From positions 1 through 54,872 of the forward strand of contig RCAB01000425.1 in assembly GCA_003640385.1 (NCBI GenBank): DNA of 54,872 nucleotides. The letters are read 5' to 3'. The stretch comes from Setaria digitata (lineage: Eukaryota > Nematoda > Chromadorea > Rhabditida > Setariidae). The notes beneath the pieces are model-generated. The model saw only the letters and a program-made list of their open reading frames with translations, was not told where the DNA came from and did not search any database. The translations under genes and the position numbers were made by a program. Shown one piece after another: positions 24,187 through 36,100 of this stretch (position 1 is the first letter of the stretch; each line of letters opens with the position of its first letter).

Positions 24187-26092
24187 AAAAAAAATTAAAG
24201 TAATTATCGACATTTCCGTACACTATTTTATAAACACAAACATTTTTTCTAAAGAAGTATGCATTAAGCTTTTGTTTGCTTAATTTTTTTTATTATTTAT
24301 TTATTTATTATTTATTCTTACTTATCTATATTTAATTAAATGCATAGTAATGAATTTTCGCGCTTAATAGCATTATTTGAGCTTCGCCTGCAATAATTTT
24401 ATTTTCATCGCTTTTGCTAAAATATATTCAGAAATCCAAAAATAATAAATTAGTTCTCAAAATAGATTCAATTAAATACTAGAATGGTACAAGTTACGAG
24501 TGTTATTTATTTTCTCCTCCGTTACTTCCTTTTTTTTCTCCATCAATATGAATTTAAAAGTACAAAAATTTTCGAATTGGTTAATTTTCTAGAACTTTTA
24601 CTTTTTTTTTCCTATTTTTAATTTCTGCAAATACCAATGAGGATCTGGGATTGAAAGTAAGCATATGTTATTGCTCAGATAATTGCGACCTATACATTTT
24701 TCTGAAAAGTTAAATTGAATTTCAAAAGAGCTTTAAACACTATATTAAATTTATTATTCAAAGTTTTAACTATATATTAAATGTTACATACGGGACTTCT
24801 ACATTCTTTTTGTTCCAATTTTTGGTTCACTTTTTCAAAACACAGAAAATCAAAAAAAAAAAGATTCATGTATTTACATGTTTATCCATTTTAATTAAAC
24901 AAAATTCAATTCAGCACTGCAATTAGTATGAACTAATAAATCCAAATAATTTAACTGGTAACAGTGTGCATTCGTTTTTTTGCTAAATGCTTAATATTTA
25001 AAGGATTTATTTGAATGAAGTATCGCATTTGTTTTCCTCTACTTCCCACTTTTTTTTTTTCAACGTTGCATTTTTACTTTTTACACAAAAATACTTATAT
25101 TATACGTGGGATACGTACGCGCATTTATGAAACACTAGATGTTACCCAGTAAGCTAATTAATTAATTAATTATGCGCTGCAAAATGATGTCATAATTTCC
25201 TGCGTCTTTGTCAGCAAAAATGCAAGCAGTACTTATCAATCTATCAATTTCCTTTTTATTTTTCTTCTCCAGTCATATGATCAATTTATCTTAGTGAAAA
25301 AAAAAAAAAAAAAAAAAAAGAAAAGAAAAAGAGAAAATGATAAAAAAAAAAAAGCCTCCTTTATAAAAGCGTTCATTAAACAACACGTGTGCTTCCGCTA
25401 AATTTCAGCGCAAAAATGCAAAAATGTGATGTAAGCTACTCAGATTAACTTAATTAATTATCCTAAATCATTTCTTTTGCAATTTTGCATCAAATTCAAC
25501 ATGACAACTAATCACTATTTTCAAAATGCCATAAAACATTTCCTGCTTCTTCCTCGTTTTTTTTTTTTTTTTTCTCTCTCTCTTAAATATTCTTAAAAAT
25601 TTATTACTTCCTTCACTATCTTCCTTTCTTCCCTTCATTGCATTTATTCATTTCATCTGGGGCCCATTTTGTAAATTAGCCTTTCTTTAAACAACACTAA
25701 TTTACATTTACAGCAAAATGAATTTCAGAAAAATAAACAAGTGCGAAATTTAAAATGTAGCATAAACAAATTACTAGTCCGAAATAGGAAAGAAAAAAAA
25801 AAGTCATTTTAAGCAGGAAAAAAAAAAAAAAGAAAAAAAAAAGGAATTATTTTTTCTCTGTGTGAAAAAGTTTGAAGTAAAAAAGAAAAAAAAAGTAGAG
25901 AGAATGTGCTAGATTAAAAGTATGCCGATACGTTAGTTTCAGTATATCATAGGAGATTAAAAAAAAAAAATCCTTTTTATGGAAATTTTTTTTTTTTTTT
26001 AAATTGTCTAAACTTCGATGCTTCAAGCAGATAAAGCGAACACGCATACTCTTTTAGGTAAAATTTTCCATCGACAACAAATAATAAACGAA

Positions 26093-26097
<5 letters not shown>

Positions 26098-26123
<26 letters not shown>
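26098..26123. repeat. Poly(A) run of 26 bases
   Basis: One of the longest homopolymers in the window; similar runs occur at about 33086-33114 and at the window end. Confidence 0.9.
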
Positions 26124-27936
26124 CCGATTAATAACAGAAAATTTAATAATGATATGTGTCAACTAACTACTAATTAATTATTTATATTCCTATTTACAGT
26201 TCCATTGAATATATTCAATTAATTAAAGCGATATAAATGGTGAGAGAAGAAAAAAAAAAAAAAAAAAAAACTGAAGCAACTAAAAGGAAAACGAAGTGGA
26301 AGAAGAAGGAGGAAAAAATTTGAAAAAAAAAAAAAAATATTTTGGTTTGTCGGTGATGATGCCGCAGCTAAAATGCCTCTCGACTCCGTTATTTGGTTCC
26401 TGTTCCATTCTCGACACTCTTTTCTCGTCTCTTTTCAGTCAAACAATTTTTTGACGGCCATTATCATTTCATACTCGTCAATAATTCATTTCTTTTTTTT
26501 TTTTTTTTTTTNATTTTTGATAACGTTTATCATCATTATTATTGCTTATATCAGTCACCCAGATCTATACCATCACTCATTATTAGCGTTAGTCTACTTT
26601 TTAACTAATTAATTAACTGCTCTCACTATTACCGATTAAAATAGTTGTCATTGATAATGAATATTAAAAAATTTTCTTTATTATTATTATTAATTTTTAA
26701 TTTTTTTACTATTATTTTTAGCTTTCAATTGTAATTATATTCATTTATACTACTTATTAATAATGTTATTAAATTATCAATTCTATTAATATTATTACTA
26801 CTAATCTTAGTTATTTATTATTATGCATCATTATTATTTGCTGCATTACCGGTTGTTTTGTTGTCACTTTTTCTCTCCCATTCTAATAACTTCTTATTAG
26901 TATCATTATTAGTGTTATTTTTAAAACTCTTGTTATTATCATGCTAAATTTTTACTCCTGCAACTGCTACTATTACTGCTGTTTGTGCATGTTTGTTTAT
27001 TTGATAAAATGAGGATTATTTTTGCAATTTCTTCTTCTTCATTTCCTCTTGTTGATGTTTCACTTATTGCCTGTTAAATGCTACAAAATTTATTCGCCCT
27101 ACTCTTTTTTATCATAATATTGTAGCAGAAATTTTTACTGCAATTAAATGAAACTAAAAATAAGATTTAATTAATCAAATCTATAGAATGATTTAATTGG
27201 CATAATAATTTTGTTATAATAATTTTCGAGATAAGTTCAAATTGAGCAGCAGTAAAATCAGGTTTATTAATATTTCAGAGTTGCTCAAGTATGGTCATTT
27301 TTTATTATAATATTTTTTTGATGCCCTCAAATTAAATCGGATTGGATAGGAGTAAAATTTAAATTATCAAAGTTTTTCCACTCATGTTCAACATGAATGA
27401 CAGATTATGTTGTCTCCTAATACATTTTGATTGATAAACATTTTTGTTAAATAACTCTTTGTTTTTTTTCTTTTTTTTTCCATAAAAATTTTTCCATCTC
27501 TTTTAAATATTTATCAAATCTTTCTCCTCATTTTTCTTTGAAATTTCTACCAAAAAATTAAGAAAAAAAAAATACTTCTTTTACTGCAAGTTAATGCTGC
27601 AAGATTTATTAGCATTCATGTGCAGTGTGCTTTTCGAGTCATCAACCAACTAATTTTGCATTTTAATTTTATTTTATGCAATCGAAATTTCCAGCAAAAA
27701 TTAATTGTTCTTGCAGCTTTCACGAGAGATTTTAAAATCTTGGTACAATATGTAAAATTAGAATTTAGTTTGAAATTATTGTAACAAACACTTTTTTTTT
27801 GTCTTATCATGAATGATAACATTAACGATAACAATATTGTTGATGAGTCTCAAAAAATGCGTTACAATGAGTAAAGCTTTTTGAGCTCTTCCAATTTTCA
27901 TACATGAATCTTGAATGATGAAAAAAAAAAAAAAAA

Positions 27937-28111
27937 NATTATGCAATTCTTTTGAGATTGTGAAAATACATTCGCATGAAAATTTAGATTTTTATCACCG
28001 AAGTGATATTATCTCTCCTCTCACTCTTCGATCAAGTNTTCGCATGAAAATTTGGACTTAGATTTTTATCACCGAAGTGATATTATCTCTCCTCTCACTC
28101 TTCGATCAAGT
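27937..28111. repeat. Doubled 67/73-bp segment next to ambiguous bases
   Basis: The block starting TTCGCATGAAAATTT and ending CTTCGATCAAGT occurs at 27971-28037 and again at 28039-28111. The second copy has six extra bases. The copies are separated by a single N at 28038, and another N sits at 27937 after a poly(A) run. This looks at least partly like an assembly join. Confidence 0.8.
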
Positions 28112-29400
28112 AGTTTTTTTTTTTTTGTCTCGCCTTGTTACTTTCCCTTTCATTTTTGTCATCTTATTAAGTATTTTCTAAACATTGCACTAAATATTAG
28201 ACTTTAACCGTAATTCATAACAATCTAACTTCATCAGGTCAAAGCCTGTAAACGTTGCTTATATTCACTTTTACTCAATTTTATTTATTTTTCTACTGTG
28301 ACATTTTCTTCTTACTTCCTTTCTTTTTCTTTTTTTTTTTTTTGCCGGAAATATTAAGTTGCTTTAAAAAATATTCCAACTGTTTTTGTTTTCTTTTTCC
28401 ATATTTACAAATACAAGTTGCTGTATCACACTGCAAACAAACCGATTGCTTTGATATACTAGTTTAGAAGACATTTTTTATTTTCTGAAATTCTCACTGA
28501 TATTATCGACTAGTTTCGTTTCTTCGTGCTATCATTATCATGCTGATAGTATCAAGTGATTCTTCATAATTTTAAATTCCTTCCTTTTGAAATAATTACC
28601 GTCCAATATTTCGTGAAATTATTAAATTTATCATCTTATTTCCTTCCTTTTCCCCTACTCATCACAAATCATTAGCTGCAACAAATTTATTACAGTATGT
28701 TACCTACAGTATTATTAAAAAAATACCTTTTTTTCATCAAATTTTTAAATATTGAAATCATCCATGCTTATTGTATGATCAAATAGCGGCATTATCTTTT
28801 TTTTTTCCATTTTTTATTCTTTTTTTCCAACTCATATATTTCAGCTGCAAAGGATTTATTGTTTACTGTATTATCAGTGATTCTTCAAATTTTATCATCA
28901 CCGCCTTGCATACTGTATCGCCAATTACTGACAGTAATCAATTCAAAAATATTCTTTCTATTGCATCTTCAAATTATCGCAGTATTATGCGTCATTTTAG
29001 CATTTTTCCATATTTCTTCTTAATTAAATACAACTTCTTCGACCAATTTAATTTACTAATTTCAGAATCTTTTGTTAAATCACTAAAACAAACATGTCAG
29101 TCGTTTTTCTCAGATATTCGTTAGTAATTTTTTTTCATTTCAAAAAAATAAAACTTTATCTATTAATGTTAACTGTAATTTTGTAACTGACTGGTATTGT
29201 TAAATGAACAATTCCATCTCATGATTTTGCAAATCAGTAATAATTTTTCTCACATTCCAGTTTGATTTACACTTTTTTTTTTTTGTACCTTCATGCATCA
29301 TGTTTCTAAGCTCATATCAATTTGCCATTACTGATGATAGTGTTGGTAATGATGATAATGATGCCCCTAATAATAATGATTAAATATTTTAGAAGTTTCT

Positions 29401-29828
29401 AAGCAAAAAAAAAAAAACAGTGAATTACGACTTATATGATCTGTTTAAGGAGATTAATCAATTGTGGCATTTGATTCGAAAAAGAATTAAATCACAATTT
29501 TTGTTATCAAGAAAAATTTGAATTAGACATCCACCGATATTTATAAAATTGGATGTGAAATAATTAATCACTATCGCTGCTACAACTATTTCCTATTGGT
29601 GCTACTAACCGCAATTATTGCAATTATTACTAATAATATTCCTATCCTTCACTTACTGTAAAAATCATTTTCATAATTGATTATTTCTGTTTCATTCCTG
29701 AACAAACTACTTATTCATTTTGCATAGTTTAATTTATTTAAATAATAACTGCAAAAGGGAAAAAAAAGAGAATAAAGAAAACAAAAAATTTGAAAAAAAA
29801 AAGGAAAAAAAAAGAAAAATAATTCAAA
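29401..29828 (+). promoter_or_regulatory. Presumed promoter and A-rich leader of the PDE8 gene
   Basis: The last 70 bases before the ATG are almost pure purine (about 29757-29825: A runs broken by G). No consensus trans-splice acceptor is close to the start codon, in contrast to PSME3IP1. An upstream 117-codon frame at 28771-29124 is Phe-rich and not supported as a gene. Confidence 0.35.
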
Positions 29829-30008
29829 ATGCCATGGTGCTGTGGCTTAGCGAATAATGCTGGGACAACATCAACAGCTCTTATCACCACAGCTGATAGT
29901 GATAGCGGTAGCCAACAACCGCTGAATGTAACAGGAACGACAGCCAGACGGAAGTCAATTATTCCACCTGATCATTTTGGCCCGATGCTTCTCCAGCCAA
30001 GCAAAACT
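29829..30008 (+). other. First coding exon of pde-6
   Basis: Sixty codons starting MPWCCGLANNAG. The peptide DHFGPMLLQPSKT at its end aligns with FGPMRLRQD of vertebrate PDE8 just before the receiver strand, which validates splicing across the 6.7-kb intron 1 (donor GTTAGT). The paired cysteines at positions 4-5 could be palmitoylated; human PDE8A instead begins MGC, a myristoylation and palmitoylation signal. RRKS at residues 40-43 is a possible PKA site. Confidence 0.85.
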
Positions 30009-33000
30009 GTTAGTTTCATTAAATTTTCATTCAAAAAAAAAAAATCGTTTTTCTGTTGAATTGAAAAATCAATTTAATAGCTTCATTGTATTGGTGTGCT
30101 ATTTAGTTACGAAAGCGAATTTGCTAATTAATTATGGAATAATTAAAGCAGTATGACGATTTTGGCTTTGAAATAAAGCTTTCATAATGGAATTTGATAA
30201 TTAAATTTAATCCTAATCCGTTAGAAAATGGAAAAAAAGGTTTTTTTTTTTTGCTTTGAAATGATAATACAATTTGTTGCATACTTCCTATTCCACTTAA
30301 CACTCTTCTTTATTTCATCCTGTTAATTCAAAACATTGATGAAAAAATTTTGCTATTACAAGCACAATTTAACTTATTTGCTCACAAAAATAACTATTGG
30401 ACATGATTTAGTTATATATAAAATTAAATTGCTCACCCTAAATTAATAATACTTTCATTACTTCTTATCTGTTTATCATTTTCTTTCGAGTTATTAATTA
30501 TTGCATGAAAAGGGTAGCTGCTAAAAAATTAGTGCCTGAAGAAAAGAAGTCGAATTTCGATACTCATTGCGAAACTTAATTACTAATAAAACTGCAGCAA
30601 TCTAGTTTAACAATGCGTAGAATTTTATTTCACCTATTCAGTTTTAAAATAGTCAATCGTTCAGTTTTCTCGGTATTTTATTAGTTTAATCCACCGAATT
30701 AATTGAAAAATAATTACCCGAAATAATCAACATTTGCAAAGATATTCTGGTTAATAAATTTTTTAATAGAAAAAAAAAAATAGAGCATTTCTTCGTTTGA
30801 GTATTTTTAAAGTGTTTTAAAAATTAAGCGAAGATTAAGCATACACATTAATATTTTATTTTCTATTTTCCACTTTCAAGCCGAAATTAATCTCTCAACT
30901 TAGTAATTAGGCCTTTTCAAAATTAATGAGATAAAAATGCATCCAAAGCTTTAGTTTTTCTCATTTTTCCCATAAAACTTTTCATTCTTCTTTCCACTAG
31001 AGCTAATTATCTTTTTTTTTTTTAAATACTTTGTTTTCATAGTTAATAAAATGATTCTTTCCAAATTCAACTTAAATTTCTTTGAAGAATTCAAAATGCA
31101 ACAAGAAATCTGCATATTTATGGCTTATAAAATTAATATTAGAGGCAATTCCCATTTCTTATTTTAATACTTTGTCCCTAAATGTTTATTTCACTTTTCT
31201 TACTTTCCTCTCTAAATTCCTCTTCAAATATTTAGGCTTCTTGAATTTTCATTTCTTATTTCTTTTTTTTATTTTTTAGATCACTCTTGTTGATTTTTCA
31301 TTTAATGTTTTAGTTTCACTTTTTAAGGAAATTTCTCTTCCATCTTAGCTTTTTTTTTCCTTCGAATAACAAACATTCATTTTTGTCTTTTTTACTCGAA
31401 CTAATAAAATTTTTGACAATTTCTGCTTGGTTCATACAGCATAAACAGCTTATCATATATCATGTTTTTATTTCTCCATTTTTTTTTTTGTGCCATTGTA
31501 TCACATATGTATCAAATTAGTTGGAATTATTAATTCGAAATAATTTACAATTTATTTTCAATTTCATGTCATTCTTGCTTTTTTTCCTAACCAATTATGT
31601 ATAATAATTAGGTCAAATTAGGAAAAATATTAATATTCATTATTGTCAGTAGCACAAATGTCAGCTGTGAGCCTTTCCTTATCCTGCCAATTATTGAATG
31701 AAACTTGTCAACTTAGATCCTTTTTCCTGAAATTTCGAGACTGAAATTAATAATTTCACATAATGGAAAAGTTCATAAATGTATCGAGAAATAATGATAA
31801 AGCTACAATACATATAATATAACATCAGTGATAAGGAAGAAATATTAGCAAAATTAAACAAATTGATAAAATATATTAACATAAGTGATAATTGAGTGTG
31901 AAAAAAATGACAAGAAAATGAGTATAAATTATGATAATCGAATCATTAAAACAATGGAGAAATTATGATTATAATTATACTTTTTGTTCAAATTTGCACT
32001 TTTGCAGGAAAAATAAGGAAAAGTAGATGATAGGAGTACAGAATTTGCATTAAAGTCAGCTTTCCTCCTATGAAAATTTCTACTATGAACTAGCTCTCAT
32101 CGATTCAAACCAATTAAATATTTAAAAGCAAAATGAAAAGAAATTCAATTTTATAAAATTTCTGCTCCTCTATAAAACATGATTTCGTAGATGCAATTTG
32201 TCAAAATTTTAAAATAACAGTTTTTCTCTCATTTTTAAAGGCTCATTCGGTATTCGATCAACAATTGGCTAGTTTTTTAGCCAATATTTCAGTTATTCTA
32301 GTAGTTGAATATTTAAAAACTATTTTTAATTATTCAATTTATGACAACTATATTAATTGAGAATATCTCTCTCTTCTCACTACCTGGATTACTATTTTCA
32401 TCATAATTTAAAATCTCTTAATAGAATTAAAAAAAAAAAGAAAAAAAAAACTATAATAACGCAATCGCCAATAATTTCATGAAATTGTAATTTCTTAATT
32501 AAACAGTATTTTTATTACTTTTTTTTTTTTCCAAAACTGAAACAAAAAAAAAAAAAACAATGACAAAAAGAAGGATCAAAAACATTAAAAAAAAATCAAA
32601 AAACAGAACCGAAATATGAAATCCTACATGTTCTTATCGACAAGAGTAAATAAAAAAATAAAATGAGAGAAAAAGTAATCAATCTTTTGGAAGAATTTAA
32701 TCAATAACAAGAAAGGAAAAATTTAACTAAATTTAAAATGAAATGTGATTTTTTTTTTAATTTTTTTTTATTGCACATATTTTATTGAAGGAAAAAAAAA
32801 AGGATAAAGGAAAATAAATTTTTAGTACCCATCATTTACATTAATCCAAAAAAAAAAAAAGAATGATCCAATAATGCTAGCGTAAAAAGTATACAAATAA
32901 ATCATCCCTTATGTATATTTTGGAATTTTTTTTATTGTTTTAAATAAAGCAATAAATTTAAATTTAGCACAACAATGAGAGTTATTATATTTTCGGAATA

Positions 33001-33078
33001 TCCTTTTTCTTTTTCTTTTGGAAGAGCAATTTCGATCATTAAATTTTTGAGAAACTCGAAAATAGTAAACAATTGCTT

Positions 33079-33114
<36 letters not shown>

Positions 33115-36100
33115 CAACAACAACAACTATAGTTTGATTGACTGGACAATTTAATTTTGATTAAAAAAAAATAATCATTGATGCGCAAATACGTACGTAC
33201 GTGTAAGGTAGCTCTGTAACTTCCATTACCTTTAAAGTACCTCTGCAACGTTCACTACTAGGAAAAGATTTTGAAAATACAATGAATGGATAACTGAAAT
33301 ATTCATATTCTATTTGCAATGTTAATTTATTCTTATCAAAAATTATCAGTGTTTAGCTTAATTGTCTTAGATTCATACTGATCGCATAATCTTCACTGAA
33401 TTAGAGTAAAAAAAAAAAAATTCAATTAATTAGTTGAGAGATAATCGGAGCAAATTAATAATTAAATTTTTAATGCTTGTATTTTATCATAATAGGCAAT
33501 GGCACTTCTTAATTGCTATCAAAAGCGTAAGATACATTAACTATCAGCTTCGCAATTGAACAACATTTCTGTATTATTTTAGTGAAAATTAATTAGCATA
33601 GCTCTTCATACCTTTCAAATGTGCTCTAACGTGAATGATATTAATTAATTTAAATGTGCTTGTTTACAGAATATGAAAGGTTTTGTGCCTAACTAATTGT
33701 CGATCAATAGGAAACACTTTGTTGCATGCTAAACGAAATTTCTTTTTTTTTTTTTTTGACACATTTCTTATAAAATTATAAAATTATTTCTTGCAAAATA
33801 TATGCATCAAAAAAGATCGAATAGTTTCCTGTGCAGAAATTATTCTCTCAAATCAGCAATTCAAAATAAAAACAAAAATTTAATTGGACAATCAAATTTA
33901 GATGATCACATGAATTTATTGCAAAAAAAAAAAAAAAACTTTTATTGTTTATTGCGATAGTGATGTTTGAATTTTTGACGCAATAAAATGAAATTTGGCA
34001 CTTTGGATTGAAATTATTAACAAAAAAATAAAAAATAAAAAATAAAAAACAGTGGTAAGAAGTGGATAGGGAAAAAACAAAAATGTGAAAACTATTTTAT
34101 TAATTCATAAGTCAAATAATTATTTAATTTTTTAGTGCAGCAAAATGAGCAAGTAGTTTGTTTGGCTGTTTTGACTAATTTGACAAAATCAATCGGCATG
34201 AAAAGAAACTGGAAGAAAAGAACCGGATAAATTAGTTTAGGTAACATTTGGCAAAACAAAAGACGATGATACTTCCGGTGATGCAAACAAGTCAATATTT
34301 CCTTGCTACATTTTTATCATCGGTGAATGAAATTATCAAAATTATCATTAAAAAATGAAGAGAAAAGAGGGTGAGAGAAAGGGAAAAGGGAGAAAATTAT
34401 GTACATTTTGACCGATAAATGTTAAGAACAGTTAGGAGAAAAAGATTGTTTAAAACTTTGCTAATTGTTGCACTAAAATTTATAGCATTATTTTAATTAA
34501 CACTTCTCACATCTACTACCGCATATTTAATATTTTAATTTTTATTAGAATCCGTAAATTGTTTAATTTATTTAAATTCAAAAATATATCTGCGTGTATT
34601 GTTTGATTGTTGAAAGTAAGAAATACACATACATTTTTAATTAATGATAGTTTTTCATATCTATTGCCGTATGTATGAATTTTCATATTTATATACGCAT
34701 ATAAAATATCGTGATTTTCTATTAGAATCTGTGAAATATTTAATATATACATTGATTCAATGCTGAATGATAAAAATATTACTGATGTTGGAAGTAAAAA
34801 AAAAAGTAAAATAATCAAAATATTTGTGAAATTCATGAAATTGGCAGTGTATATCAACTTTTGTCAAGGGAGAGAGAAATTTGATTATAAAGCGCAATCA
34901 AAAGTACTATCAAAATTGTGAGGTAATAATAAAATTTTAACTCATTTTTTTTTTTTTTCAACTCTTTATCAAGAGATTTTAAGCGAAAAAAAATTTAAAT
35001 TTTACCAGGAAGATTATTTTAATGGATAAGATGAAGGAGCATTTCAATTATTTAAGTTCAATTTCATTGATTTTATTTTAATATTTAGGAATTACTGCAA
35101 CGTATGACCTCAATTTACACGTTAGACGACTGATTAATTTGACGATGTTACTATTGTCATGCATAGGTTAAATTTATTACAGTTGTTGTATGGAATTTAA
35201 TTTACATTTAATACTATGATTATTATGTTTAACTTCAGTTTGCTCGAAATATCACATTTTCCTTGCTAACGATTATTGTGCATCCAAGAGCAATATTGCA
35301 ATTATATTTCACAATATCAATAATTCGTTAATTAAAAATAATCACCTTAAATTATTAGAAAGCGAGAATATGCAAAAGGTTTGCGATTGATTGAAGAAGC
35401 TGGAAAGATAATGCTAAAAAATGCATGTGAAAATTTTATGAAAAAATTCAAAATTATTTTTACACAACAAATTGAATTTCATGAATTTTTATTACTACTA
35501 ATGTAGGCTATTAATTGCTACTTTTTTTTTTTTTTTTTTTAATGAATCAATAAATTTTGCCAAATAATATCAAGCCATTTTTTAATTTTATTAAAATAAA
35601 AATTGAAAAAAAGCTATATTCCATCCATTACGGTTAAATATATTGGTAAATCGGAAAATTTTGAAATTCCTTCATTTTTTTTTTCGGAACCGGCAAGATT
35701 AAAGATTGTTAATAATTCACATTTCACTCAGGGGATTTGACGAAAAGAAAAACAAAATTTCATTTTGGAAAAAAGCAAATCAACAAATCCCAGTTGCAAT
35801 CATTTATCTCAATTCTTCATCAATAAAATTTTACTTCATCTTTTCTCTTACCAAACAAGAAAAAACAAAACAAAAAGAAAAGAAAAGAAAAGAAAAAAAA
35901 AAAGGAAGTCAAATTTAAAAAAGTGGAAAAAACAAAAATTGAAATTCTTAACAAAAGACATCTATATGGTTACACCTGTTTGTGTTAGCAGAAACATTTT
36001 TTTTTTTTTTTTTTTGCTTGTGATAAACAATTGTTAAAAATTTAAGTGTTTTAAATTTTTTTTTTTTGATTTTTAGTATACATTGTTAGTTTTCTAAAGC

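Larger units (their letters stand above)
10711..29400. other. Gene desert of about 19 kb
   Basis: No exon with splice sites and a recognisable product was found on either strand. The stretch is mostly A/T with homopolymers of 10-26 bases, ATT-rich low complexity (about 20090-20480 and 26640-26960) and many T-rich or A-rich short frames that encode only Phe- or Lys-rich peptides. Distinct items are listed separately: a GAT/AAT microsatellite, a repeated 110-bp element, an ACGT-rich island, a GA microsatellite and a doubled segment with ambiguous bases. Distal enhancers or alternative first exons of the phosphodiesterase gene could lie here. Confidence 0.55.

Noticed and set aside
28771..29124. 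117-codon open frame, the longest unbroken frame outside reconstructed exons
   Set aside because: The peptide is Phe/Ser/Ile-rich from a T-rich strand, with no recognisable domain; its length is near the chance expectation for the window.
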